From: Karalla daura
Lineage: Eukaryota > Chordata > Actinopteri > Chaetodontiformes > Leiognathidae
DNA: 64,000 bases
Reading direction: 5' to 3'
NCBI GenBank assembly: GCA_029224185.1
Contig: CM055201.1
Span: 21,142,672-21,206,671 of the forward strand
Both the position numbers and the translations under genes were made by a program. Under the pieces are notes generated by a model. The model ran no database searches, was not told the DNA's origin, and saw only the letters and a program-made list of their open reading frames with translations. Of the stretch, positions 43,720-52,500 are shown one piece after another. Position 1 is the first letter of the stretch; each line of letters begins with the position of its first letter.

Positions 43720-43930
43720 TGAACAAGTCTGTCCTCTCTCCCGCAACATTGTGCCAAGTCAGTTTTGTTATATCTTTTTTTTCTGGCTCCATTCAATGTG
43801 CATTGTCCCGACTGTAAAACAGTCATAATGTTAGATTAAAACTCACACTGCCTCAGATCCAGTTTTCCTCCTGCTGCGTTCACTTGAAATGGATTCTGAA
43901 CTGAAGTCGAAATTCTTTCACTTTTGCTCC
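29539..43930 (-). CDS. NLR gene B (NLRC3-like), split by a BEL/Pao insertion
   Basis: Same plan as gene A but with no N-terminal repeat exon. In transcription order: non-coding exon (43847 up), start exon (ATG 43485), 44-bp linker exon, FISNA-NACHT exon, and seven LRR exons from 33572 to 29579. The start exon is cut after about 54 bp by a 7,256-bp BEL/Pao element on the opposite strand (36171-43426), flanked by a 5-bp gatag duplication. All other exons are intact and in phase. The allele in this assembly should not give a normal N-terminus unless splicing or an inner promoter bypasses the element. The insertion is young, so an uninterrupted allele may still exist in the population. Confidence 0.75.
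29579..29752 (-). CDS. Gene B LRR exon 7, terminal type
   Basis: 174 bp. Reads LDMRYNNLQDSAMKELCDL. Read through its weak donor it reaches a stop at 29539 after SDSMLSSLLRST. Confidence 0.75.
30345..30518 (-). CDS. Gene B LRR exon 6
   Basis: 174 bp, donor GA/GTGAGT. Reads LDLSYNYLQDSGVKELCGF. Confidence 0.8.
30805..30920 (+). repeat. Dispersed repeat fragment in an LRR intron
   Basis: The segment with ccatcaccttgctgcggtgg and cccaatgagcctgagagcta resembles a repeat common in fish genomes. The class is not assigned. Confidence 0.35.
30986..31205 (-). CDS. Gene B LRR exon 5, terminal type without donor
   Basis: LRR part 31032-31205. Reads LDLSYNDLQDSAQKELCDL. At the donor site the sequence is GAG/ATCAGA in place of GTCAGA, so splicing to the next exon at this site is lost. 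The frame continues SDSMLFFCSEINMM to a stop at 30986. If used, this would end the protein here, before LRR exons 6 and 7. Confidence 0.7.
31758..31931 (-). CDS. Gene B LRR exon 4
   Basis: 174 bp, donor GA/GTGAGT. Reads LDLSENNLQDSGVKELCDL. Confidence 0.8.
32191..32364 (-). CDS. Gene B LRR exon 3, terminal-type sequence
   Basis: 174 bp. Reads LDLSYNNLQDSAVKELCDL, with the read-through tail SDSMFFFSAEINMM. A stub of the plus-strand fragment lies just 3' of it at 32040-32130. Confidence 0.75.
32744..32917 (-). CDS. Gene B LRR exon 2
   Basis: 174 bp, donor GAG/GTGAGT. Reads LDLSKNRLQDSGVKELCGF. Confidence 0.8.
33399..33572 (-). CDS. Gene B LRR exon 1
   Basis: 174 bp, the first-LRR subtype (LSGCGLSDSHCEVVASALRS), almost identical to the one in gene A at 24535. 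Confidence 0.8.
33871..35785 (-). CDS. Gene B FISNA-NACHT exon
   Basis: 1,915-bp exon with the same borders and phases as in gene A (acceptor GTCAGCAG, donor CT/GTGAGT). FISNA (DGGLQEVLEEHKISVRRRCE) is followed by NACHT with Walker A GVAGVGKT and Walker B LLFIFDGLDE. The NACHT-LRR linker between HCFTS and EKSLQS is about 65 residues (EEDVEEAFPESS onward) and shares no obvious sequence with the linkers of A or C, whereas the flanking parts are nearly identical among the three genes. It ends NCRKAL into LRR exon 1. Confidence 0.93.
35923..35966 (-). CDS. Gene B linker exon
   Basis: 44 bp between acceptor GTTTCAG and donor GTAAGA. Reads SVPELTPQEKIFIQ. Confidence 0.7.
36094..36170 (-). CDS. Gene B start exon, 3' part
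   Basis: Reads IKSDDSKDNPDVFFRNEPGP up to the donor GTAAGA at 36093. It is separated from the 5' part of the same exon (43427-43500) by the BEL/Pao element. The 5 bp gatag at 36166-36170 are repeated at 43427-43431. Confidence 0.75.
36171..36702 (+). repeat. 5' LTR of the BEL/Pao element
   Basis: 532 bp, starts tgtcacaaac, ends cttcccaaca. An AATAAA signal occurs at about 36627. No difference from the 3' LTR was found by eye. Confidence 0.92.
36706..36723 (+). other. Primer binding site (tRNA-Tyr)
   Basis: tggtccttcgagccggat is complementary to the CCA end of eukaryotic tRNA-Tyr and starts three bases after the LTR. Confidence 0.75.
36742..42855 (+). CDS. BEL/Pao Gag-Pol polyprotein
   Basis: A 2,037-aa uninterrupted frame that encodes the structural and enzymatic proteins of the retrotransposon. 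A Gag region with coiled-coil-like charged helices (about residues 170-260) is followed by zinc knuckles (C657, C660, H665, C670, then more Cys/His pairs to about 725). An aspartic protease has LDDGADRS at 774-781, DDG in place of the usual D-S/T-G. The reverse transcriptase includes GDIKGMFHQIRL and the active-site box YVDN at 1189-1192. RNase H has FCDASERVYGA. The integrase has an HHCC-like part (LLHPGPERVLGEMRR, CQDCQKW) and a catalytic triad D1747, D1809 and E1858. The C-terminus (IVDPQYPRASWPIGRI) is typical of Pao proteins. No frameshift or stop is seen. Confidence 0.93.
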   Translation: MSRDQPKMAAESAESKTEGINPDDDGLNTDAQASPEFMDEHRGEQDITQPKMDKASPEPSQTSPRPSSSTRPIEPALPPEPSIPSLPTVSYTIPENPYTGPSGPERPRRHRRPPDYYGVHALPQQTAIKSHGPRSGAYSKTIGSKSASSLPSASRISRASRGSNTSVLSDLQASLLEEKKRRDELEELKRQRMEDEELDAECALIDKEARDAQQRQQEAQQKREKIVRNVATNRRIRIKEHELEAAQLVSSFIRENLLDDHPAAASAPTSSSLHDHVASTSFHDLPPSRIFTPAPVNMRYAESQDDSTPPISQIGYSNAPQIHPMLQPSQQSTVQVPTSTVQSYIPPLPALSTYHAPVTRGSVQAPNQSSSMLGPVQPTITGSLPPMQISSQPPHSVHSQPPNVTDLVLASAYGIPKPSLPVFESGRESDFALLKMALDNLLDNHTHLTEQFKYQVLLEHLKHAGAHKLAKSCMHDMRPYSTALQALQEKYGQPRLLVQSEIGSILNSPVIRIGDVEAFDDFSLSIHALVGMLLTLEGPTGSELRCGSHVDKLLSKLPVQYRDGFIEHCINRGILTGQVTQTYSLLDLSTWLQLKSRAKRISERAVEFHKQEKQQTGRRQPSKPVSSVCMLSTSDENATLRVPSKVNANAIKPTPYCPYCNIRDHFLGSCAKFKKLTLSEVEKWISEKGGCTKCGRTHKIDKCTLKRPCNICKDIHLTILHDLHTPKSATVMFASSPSELLYIDQPNRSRKVMLKVVNVLIHNGDKTLKTHAVLDDGADRSILLPQAVQQLALATQPETISLCTVRHDVVRLDGASVSFEISPLNQPNERHVINQAFTAENLGLSQHTYPLKQLQEQYHHLNGIPLQPIDHVCPLVLIGSDYAHLITATEEIRMGPPGGPLAVHTRLGWALQGPANVIQTQPNVSFALTCFKSELLRNVERLWQIDTLPYVNEKTATRSKQDKLSLDLLNSKTVRLDIDGVMRYATPLLRAPTMPVLRAPKEAVLSRLCATERRLSKDPKLSEKYQEELDKLVQSGYVRQIPSEEEDQPKEIWYFPHHIVEHNNKHRVVFDCSFEHMGQSLNRCLLPGPTLGPSLLGVLLRFRLHPIAICGDIKGMFHQIRLLNEDKSLLRFIWRGMQLDQEPSVYEWQVLPFGTTCSPCCAIYAVNRHVQDHCDRNEEVLHSVQQCFYVDNCLQSFPSSHQAKSLIEKMRPLLATGGFDIRQWASNDPAVIHHLPPDAKSKTSELWLSGNGDPKELTLGLQWNCLTDMLSYKTKLITYHQPTMRNIYRVLASQYDPLGYLAPFITRAKILVQDLWKQERGWDNIIKTESLLKQWQVWELELNNLPDIRFPRCYLPTCINSATLDPQMHVFCDASERVYGAVAYLRIEDNAENIHVSFIMARSRIAPKRQLSIPRLELCAALAGAQLAYLLSTELTIPQQSVTLWTDSTTVLSWLTSDSCRYKVFVGTRIAEIQTLTNARSWRYVDSKNNPADDITRGKTLLELSQQHRWSQGPPFLLMSTNCWPTSPLVPAEPEPVEEIRKSMFCGTVMSTGINLPDLKKYGNWDDLIEETKTVLYGAAVHSSNIAQCYIDSEKHLLQRAQSECFPEEMNALKGEKSIPRNSKLLPLSPEYDSQLGLIRVGGRLRRAETLAHDTIHPIVLDPKHHVTRLIIKHYDEKLLHPGPERVLGEMRRRYWILRGRQAIRQHQHQCQDCQKWRAKPVIPKMADLPPARLRLSKPPFWSTGVDCFGPFTVKIGRRTEKRWGILFKCLTTRCVHLELLNSMDADTFLMAFRRFVSRRGKPFELLSDCGTNFKAGETELRNAFQAMASDLKQKLAHTQVRFQFNPPSAPHFGGSWEREIRSVKTALYVALGKQTTTDTVLHTVLVEVEGILNSKPLGYVSSDLADPDPVTPNMLLMGRLDSSLPQAIYCSSELLGRRTWRHSQILADHFWTAFIRHFLPTLQTRQKWKSDKENFDSGQVAMIVDPQYPRASWPIGRITEVYPGKDGKVRSAKVSIQGREYIRPVARLIPLPEITD
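42895..43426 (+). repeat. 3' LTR of the BEL/Pao element
   Basis: 532 bp, apparently identical to the 5' LTR. It is followed by the target duplication gatag at 43427-43431. Confidence 0.92.
43427..43500 (-). CDS. Gene B start exon, 5' part
   Basis: Acceptor CTCAG at 43501, ATG at 43485-43483, frame MSVNVEETDGSGSAASSSLS up to the insertion point. The NLR sequence resumes in frame at 36170 after the element and one copy of the target duplication are discounted. Confidence 0.75.
43655..43716. repeat. (CA)n microsatellite
   Basis: About 60 bp of mostly ca dinucleotide, with cg interruptions at its left end. Confidence 0.9.
43847..43910 (-). other. Gene B non-coding first exon
   Basis: Conserved with the first exons of A, C and Z; donor GGCAGT/GTGAGT at 43846. 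The upper limit is approximate. Confidence 0.55.
43916..43925 (-). promoter_or_regulatory. ISRE-like motif of gene B
   Basis: tttcactttt on the plus strand, one base off TTTCNNTTTC. The surrounding aattctttcactttt is shared with pseudogene Z. Confidence 0.5.
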
Positions 43931-43949
43931 CTTCCTCATTCCTTCACCT

Positions 43950-45470
43950 GTAGCTCAAAGTCACTGTTGCTCCTCCCCTCCATCACAAAAATAACAACCA
44001 GACTGCATCACAATACAGACCTTTGTGTCATCACAAATCCAACTCTCCATTCTGTAGAATGAGAGCTCAGTAGTCTAGTTAAGAGGATGTAGCAGTAGGA
44101 GGAAAGTAATAAGGAGCTGAAGCTTATTGAGACCAGTAAATTCTAGTTGTCCTGTCTCCTCACAGTGAAGTTGGTAGATCTGGTCGACCAGATCTTTCTG
44201 TTCAGCATGTGTACTGAATGAATGCCGCATTATTTAGCTGGGAATACTGGACGTTTAGCTCAAACAAAATTAAGGTCTGTCACTGGTAAACATTGCTCCC
44301 AGACATGGAAGATAAGCAAATGTTTCGCAGCTATTAATGTCTCTGTTGCAAGTTTTAGTGCAATCGAGGTTAAAAATGGTGGAAGGTGAGAGTAACGCTG
44401 TACAGAAGAAAAAAACAGAAGACCAACTCCAGATGTTTCAACGTTGTGGAGTTTTTTGGTTTTTATATATTTAGAGATAACAGTTTTTAAATGTTTGGGA
44501 TGGAATCATCAATTTTGAGCTCTTCAATATTATGAAGGAAATAAACAAGATGAACAAAATAGCTCCAAAACATGAAATATGATATAAAAACATATATATA
44601 TATATATATATATATATCGTGTTATGTTGTGATGAACACTGTTTCAGAGCCAGATTTACTGCAGAAAACAGAAATATTGGACCTTCTACTTTAATGTAAC
44701 TAATGAGACAAAAGTTACAACAACAATGTTTCACTTGTTTTCACAGCAAAACAAAAAGACATGATTTCACATCCACTTTATCTAATATTTCCCAACCACA
44801 TTTTTGCTTTGAGATGCTGGAAAACCTGGTGTCTGTACACCAGATGGTGAAGGTTTATTTTTCGGCAGCAGACATTTAAGCAGGTAGTGAGTTACAGGGT
44901 TGAAGTCGAGTGATATTCCATCCGGGCAATGTATCGGTCCGATTCTTGTCATTTTTGAATGCATCGGCATTGTCCAATAGCCTTGTTTAGTCACGCCAAT
45001 TTAACGTCAGGCACATCTGTGGTCAGCTGCATAGCTCAGCGCTGCCTCATGTGAAGCATCCAAACCAACAAACAAACATTGAGTTGGCAGAGATAAAGGT
45101 AAGGCTTCACATCTTACATTTCAATGTCCTACGGTCATATATTTGCTCTTATGTTAGTTGTAATCTATGATGTGTAGCTTCATTTAGTGAAAGGAAAAAC
45201 AAAACAAAATGTTCACACTAAGTTAGCAACAAGTAGGTTTATTTCTACCGTGTAAAGAACATGCTCTTATTGTTTTAGTAGTGTATACATTATGTCCTTC
45301 TTTATTTCATTTAGTATAATGTTTATTGCTTTAAGATATGGTCATTACATGTAGCCGTGTTGAGATAATGTGTATTTGCACAATTTTTTTTATGTTGCTA
45401 TTGCTACGTCCTGTGTTATACATGCTGCTGGTGACTAGGGGTTATTAGTGTGCTGGAGCACTAGTTCGTT
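43950..45470. other. Upstream region of gene B, no gene
   Basis: 44170-44400 matches the conserved upstream block of genes A and C. A short (ta)n lies at 44590-44617. The remainder is AT-rich and unrecognised. Confidence 0.5.
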
Positions 45471-45474
45471 TTTT

Positions 45475-45668
45475 CATATTTCATATCATATCATATCATA
45501 TCATATCATATCATATCATATCATATCATATCATATCACATCACATCACATCACATCACATCATATCATATCATATCATGTCATATCATATCATATCATA
45601 TCATATCATATCACATCACATCATATCATATCATATCATATATCATACCATATCATATCATATTTCAT
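45475..45668. repeat. (TCATA)n microsatellite
   Basis: Almost 200 bp of the pentamer tcata, with internal runs of tcaca (45536-45560 and 45611-45620). Open in one plus-strand frame by chance. Confidence 0.95.
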
Positions 45669-45798
45669 ATTTATGTCTTATGTTGATTTATATATTGAAT
45701 ATTTCAGAGTTCATTAGTCCTTAATTAGTAGACCTTCAGACTAAACTCATATTTTTAATATTTTATATATTGACTTGAATATTTCAGTGTTAATTTGA

Positions 45799-46530
45799 GT
45801 GTTCGTATCAGCCCTAAAAATTGTCCCAAAAGAATCAGCAGCACATATTGACCATTGGCTCCAATCTGTTACAGGGTATCCAAACTTCAGAAAACTTATT
45901 CAACAGGTTGACGTTATTTACAGCAACAAGCAGAAACAGGACTATCAAGACATGAAAATAAAGATAGCATCGGAGTTTAAAAAATATATATATGTTCCTT
46001 ATCCTAACATTATATATAATCCTTATGTTATATTTATTGGTAGTAACAGTGTATTGGGAAACCTGACTTGTAAGAAGTAAATACTGGTGGTATGTCAGCT
46101 GTTGTTAGCGTTCACAGCAAAAAGGTCCCTGAGAGCAGCTCAGACTGCAGCACCAACAGTCTGCTCCACCTTCTGGATGAAGATCTGCTCTCTGCTCCAC
46201 CTCCCAGTATCAGCTCCCAGTACCAGGACCCAGTCAGAGCCTCTCCACCTCCAGCTGCTTCAAGCTCTCTGGATCCTCAGTGCTGGTCCTGGGTCAGATC
46301 ATCCTCCTCTGATCCTTCATACAAATAGAGGTGACTTCAACCTGATGAGAGAAGAAGACACAGCAGGAGTCATCAATCAGTGTTTACAGAGACGCCTCCA
46401 TGAAGAAGAAACAGAGTTCAGCATGAAGACACTCAGTGAGGATCAGGAGAACATCAGCCTCATCAGTTTAGAGTCACCACAACTTTCACATCATGTTGAT
46501 CTTAGAACAGAAGAACAACATGGAGTCTGA
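45799..46530 (+). pseudogene. Plus-strand gene fragment at an NLR 3' end, copy 3
   Basis: First part (45799-46080): SAAHIDHWLQSVTGYPNFRK, then QQVDVIYSNKQKQDYQDMK. Second part (46092-46470): VPESSSDCSTNSLLHLLDED, PPPSISSQYQDPVRASPPP, then after a shift REEDTAGVINQCLQRRLHEE and SEDQENISLIS. This is the fullest copy and shows that the two parts belong to one ancestral gene. The parent is not recognised. It lies just beyond the 3' end of gene C on the opposite strand. Confidence 0.4.
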
Positions 46531-49500
46531 CCTCAGAGTCTTCAGTCTACAGTGTGGACTCTCCAGGAGATCAGGCAGCTCATTCACTGCTGAATACTGT
46601 AGGTTGTTGTTACTCAGATCCAGATGTTTCAGATGGGAGGGGTTGCACTTCAGAGCTGAGACCAGAGAAGCACAACTGATCTCTGACAGACTGCAGCTTG
46701 TCAACCTGGTTAAAAAAATAAATGGTGAAAATCCATTTATAGTCCAATCAGATGAGTTCAGGTTCATAACATGCAGCTCAACATGACTCTGTCCTGATCA
46801 ATGAGCTTTTCTCTAAATGAGTCCAGTGACTTTGACCTTGTGTTGGATCTTCATTAGTTTTGTTTCCAATTTGGCGTTAATTCTGTCCAATCATTTGTTA
46901 TTATAATTATTTTGCTTTTAATTACTTATCAAAATACTTTAATATTCTTTTGCTAGTTGTTTTTTTTGTAAATTGCTTTGCATAATATATCCAGCCTTTG
47001 TTTCGGTTCATTGCAATCTTTGGTTGTAGACACTTGGGCGCAGTAGTGAAGACAGGTAAAGGTGGACATAGAGAGGAAGTTGGTAGATGGCAGGTTTGCA
47101 CCTGGGTGGTGGGTGTATGTAACAGAGTCAGTGAACTCACTCCAGAGTCTCCAGGCTACAGTGTGGACTCTCCAGAAAACCACACAGCTCCTTCACTGCT
47201 GAATCCTTCAGGTCATTGTTACTCAGATCCAGATGTTTCAGATGGGGGGGGTTGGACTTCAGAGCTGAGGCCAGAGAAGCACAGCTGGTCTCTGACAACC
47301 AGCAGCTTGTCAACCTGAATAAACAATAAATGAAGATCCAAATCGATTTATAGTCCCATCAGATCACCTGTGTCCACACAGGTTAATAACACTCTGCTGA
47401 TCTCAGAACAGTCTGGAATTAGAGGAGAAATCAACACAAAATGAAGAAATATTTCTACTTCAGATAATGTCAGTTACAACTAACACAACTAAATGATTTC
47501 AGAGGATATTAGTATGGATGTGGCCATTTAATAAAAGTTAATTTAGGTCAACAACTAACAGTAGACATTTCTACAGAAGAAGAAGAAATATCTCTGCTTC
47601 AAATAATATGGATCTTCTGAGTATGGATGTGGCCATTTAATAAAAGTTATAAACATTCATTTAGGCCAACAACTAACAGTACACATTTCTATAGTTTCTA
47701 TGGAACAAAAGTATTTTGTGACCCCAGATTGAATTTATTAACAGAAGCAGTAAAATGAAGCAAAGCAAATCCACAGCTTTCTAGATGAATTTATGTCTGA
47801 ACATGAATCAGGTTCAGTTGTTGATGAAAACATCAGATGTTCAACAGTAACAGAGTCAGTGAACTCACCTCAGAGTCTTCAGTCTACAGCGTGGACTCTC
47901 CAGAAAACCACACAGCAACTTCACTCCTGAATCCTGCAGGTCATTGTTACTCAGATCCAGATGTTTCAGATGGGAGGGGTTGGACTTCAGAGCTGAGGCC
48001 AGAGAAGCACAGCTGGTCTCTGACCAACTGCAGAGACTCAACCTGAAAATCCAGTTATAGTCCAATCAGATGAGTTCAGGTTCATAACATGCAGCTCAAC
48101 ATGACTGACTTCAATGAGCTTTTCTCTGAATGAGCCCAGTGACTTAGTTCTGTTTCCAATTGGGGTTAATTTTGTCATATTATTTGTTCATTGTAATTAT
48201 TTAGCTTTTGCTATTCTCATTTGTTTATTGAAATAGTTTGATAATATTCTTTTGGTGAATGTTTTTTGTTAATTGCTTTGCATGATATATCTGTCCTTTA
48301 TTTTGGTTCATTTACTGTTTGCCGTCTGGTTGTAGACACTGGGGGGCAGTGGTGGGCAGAAGTATGGGTGGATTTACCCCCTATTCTCCATGGTTACATG
48401 GGTGGAGCCATGTTGTTAGTTGGCACACTGATGGATGATGAATGCTATCGAGTGTCATAAAAAGTGATCTAAAATGACGAGTATTACTTGTGCACTCTGT
48501 GGCTGCCATAAAAAATGGAAGAAGAAGCGATTGTCTCTTCAACAGGAGTGTTTCAATCACTGGAAGGGGGAGTGAATGCTGTGGGCAGACCTTTAATCTT
48601 CACCCCCCCCCCCCCCCCCACCCCCCTCCCCTTTTATTTTGTGGATGGGAAACCAACAACCCAACACCCTTTTCCTAAGAAGTGATCACACAGGTTCATA
48701 AAGGGGGCGGTGCAAGCCTGTTTATGAATGAATATTCCCGTATGAATATGAATGTGATTTATGAATATCCCCGTACGTCACAGGAGGCCATCTCCTCCTG
48801 TCGTCAATACACTCTGTCATGAGTCTAGGGTGTTGTAACACTTTGACTTCACGACTTAAAACAGCATTGGTCATGTCTACACAGCGAACATCCATCTTCA
48901 GATCATCTACACAACCTAACCGGAACTAGCTAACTGGAACTTCTAACACAAAACGACAAAAAATACACCGTTGGAATGGGCGGGGCAGAATACTGTGGCT
49001 AGGCAAGAAGTATGTAGATGGCCTGTTTGCACCTGGGTGGCAATCTTTGGCTGTAGACACTTGGGCGCAGTAGTGAAGACAGGTAAAGGTGGACATAGAG
49101 AGGAAGTTGGTAGATGGCAGGTTTGCACCTGGGTGGTGGGTGTATGTAACAGAGTCAGTGAACTCACTCCAGAGTCTCCAGTCTACAGAGTGGACTCTCC
49201 AGAAAACCACACAGCTCCTTCACTGCTGAATCCTGCAGCTTGTTGTCATTCAGGTCCAGATGTTTCAGATGGGAGGGGTTGGACTTCAGAGCTGAGACCA
49301 GAGAAGCACAGCTGGTCTCTGACAAACAGCAGCTCGTCAACCTGAATAAAGAATAAATGAAGATAAAAATCCATTCATAGTCCAATCAGATGAGTTCATG
49401 TTTATAACATGCAGCTCAACATGACTCTGTCCTGATCAATGAGCTTTTCTCTAAATGAGTCCAGTGACTTTGTCCTTGTGTTATTGATCATCATCATGTC

Positions 49501-52500
49501 TCCTTCTACAGACATCATCCAAATGTCAGCGCAACATTCATACACCTGTTCATGTCCACACAGGTTAATAACACTCTGCTGATCTCAGAACAGTCTGGAA
49601 TTAGAGGAGAAATCAACACAGGATGAAGAAATATTTCTACTTCAGATAATGTCAGTTACAACTAACACAACTAAATGATTTCAGAGGATATTCTGAGTAT
49701 GGATGTGGCCATTTAATAAAAGTTAATTTAGGTCAACATCTAACAGTAGACATTTCTATAGTTTCTATGGAACAAAAGTATTTTGGGACTCCAGACTGAA
49801 TTTATAAAAGAAATTGTAAAAAATGAAACAAAGTAAATCTGCAGCTTTATAGATGGAAGTAATGTCCGAACATGAATCAGGTTCAGTTGTTGATGAAAAC
49901 ATCAGATGTTCAACAGTAACAGAGTCAGTGAACTCACTCCAGAGTCTCCAGTCTACAGTGTGGACTCTCCAGAAAACCACACAGCTCCTTCACTGTTGAA
50001 TTCTGCAGATCGTTCTTACTCAGATCCAGATGTTTCAGATGGGAGGGGTTGGACTTCAGAGCTGAGGCCAGAGAAGCACAGCTGGTCTCTGACCAACTAC
50101 AGAGACTCAACCTGAATCAAGAATAAATTATGAAAATCCAGTTATAGTCCAATCACATGTGTTCAGGTTGAAAAGGCAGCAAGTCTATTTTTTGCAGTTA
50201 CCACTAAAGCTCAACTGATTGGATGGCACCAGACTGGAGGTTATCATTACGGTATCAGAATAAACTTCCCCGCAAAACTTCAAAATAAGACACAGAAAGC
50301 TCGTTAAGATTAGGGTGATCAGACATCCCAGTTAAAACTCTCCCTGAAAATGTCCCCGATTTGAATGGGAGATAAAAAAAAAGTTGGGCAGAGTGCAGAG
50401 ACAAAGATAGAGAGAGAAAGAGATCGGTCCGAGGCAGTAGCAGCACCCTGCACCCCCGCCGAAACAAAACCCCAGGATAAAGCGCTGCTCCACAAGCAAA
50501 GTAAATATTGTTTGTTGTTATTTCCTTTATACAGTGCATCAAGCCATCTTGCCGTCCCTCATACTTTTGGAAGTATCGTGCAATCTCAGCTGGCGTATCG
50601 CTGCTGTAACAGACCGGGTGGAATATGGGACCCTATACTGGACCGCATTGCTGCCGTGTCGCAGCGCGTTGCAGCTGTAAAGTATCCAGCAGAATATCGG
50701 GGTGAAGGTGGACATAAAGAGGAAGTTGTTAGATGGTCTGTTTTCACCTGACCATTTCAATTTGGTTTGAAAGTTATGTCTGAACATGAATCAGGTTCAA
50801 TTGTTGATGAAAACATCAGATGTTCAACAGTAACAGAGTCAGTGAACTCACTCCAGAGTCTCCAGTCTACAGTGTGGACTCTCCAGAAGATCACACAGCT
50901 CCTTCACTGATGAATCCAGAAGGTCATTGTTACTCAGATTCAGATGTTTCAGATGGGAGGGGTTGGACTTCAGAGCTGAGGCCAGAGAAGCACAGCTGGT
51001 CTCTGACAAACTGCAGCTCCTCAACCTGAATAAAGTATAAATGAAGATAAAAACCCATTCATAGTCCAATCAGATGAGTTCAGGTTTATAACATGCAGCT
51101 CAACATGACTCTGTCCTGATCAATGAGCTTTTCTCCAGTGACTTTGTCCTTGTGTTATTGATCATCATCATGTCTCCTTCTACAGACATCATCCAAATGT
51201 CAGCACAACATTCATACACCTGCTCATGTCCACACAGGTTAATAACACACTGCTGATCTCAGAACAGTCTGGAATTAAAGGAGAAATCAACACAGGATGA
51301 AGAAATATTTCTACTACAGTTGATAAACTTGATCAATTAAAACTAAATGATTTCATAGGATCTTCTGTGCATGATTCATGTTCAGAACTCACTCCAGAGT
51401 CTTCAGTCTACAGAGTGGACTCTCCAGAAAACCACACAGCTCCTTCACTGCTGAATCCTGCAGCTTGTTCCAGTTCAGATCCAGATGTTTCAGATGGGAG
51501 GGGTTGGACTTCAGAGCTGAGGCCAGAGAAGCACAGCTGAACTCTGACAGCCTGCAACCCCAGAGCCTGAATAAAGAATAAATGAGGTCAGGTCAGAAGA
51601 TCTGGAGGGCTGAAAGTTCTGACAGATAACGTTTGTTTGACAGATAACATTTTGCACTGGTGTTGCAGTGCATCATGAAAATGAAATCATCATCATCATC
51701 AAGCTATTGATGATGATGATGATTGTTGGAAAAAAACTTCCCGTATTCAGTATTTTACTGAACACATGTTGTTGTCTGGCAGTTACAATTCGAGTAGGAA
51801 TTGGCCAAGAAATCAACACAAAATCGAGAAATACTTCTACTTCAGTAAATGAACTTGATCAGTCTGAACCTACAGAGTTCAGAGGATCTTCTGTGTATGG
51901 ATGTGACCACTTAATAAAAGTCATTAACATTCATTTAGGTCAGCGTTTCCCAAAGTTATTTTGGGAAAAAGGTTCAGTTGTTGATGAAAACATCAGATAT
52001 ACATCAGTAACAGAGTCAGTGAACTCACTCCAGAGTCTCCAGTCTACAGTGTGGACTCTCCAGAAAACCACACAGCTCCTTCACTGCTGAATCCTGCAGG
52101 TAGTTGTCGCTCAGATCCAGATGTTTCAGATGGGAGGGGTTGGACTTCAGAGCTGAGGCCAGAGAAGCACAGCTGGTCTCTGACAACCTGCAGAGACTCA
52201 ACCTGAATGAAGAATAAATGGATAAAAATCTTTTTATAGTCCATTCAGATGATTTCAGGTTCATAACATGCAGCTCAACATGACTCTGTCCTGATCAATG
52301 AGTTTTCTCTAAATGAGTCCAGTGACTCATTTAGTCGCTGTTATTGGGATCAACTTTACATCAGCTGGAGTCAACAGTCAATTCAGAGTTACACTGTTCC
52401 ACCAATAAACTTTATAATAAGTTGTTGTGATTTGTGGTAAAACACAGAATGTAAAATAAATAAAGGAAATTCTAAAGGTTCTAAAGGTTTAAATCTGCTA

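Noticed and set aside
45448..45717. 89-codon plus-strand frame of Ser/Tyr/His/Ile repeats
   Set aside because: It is a translation of the (tcata)n microsatellite.
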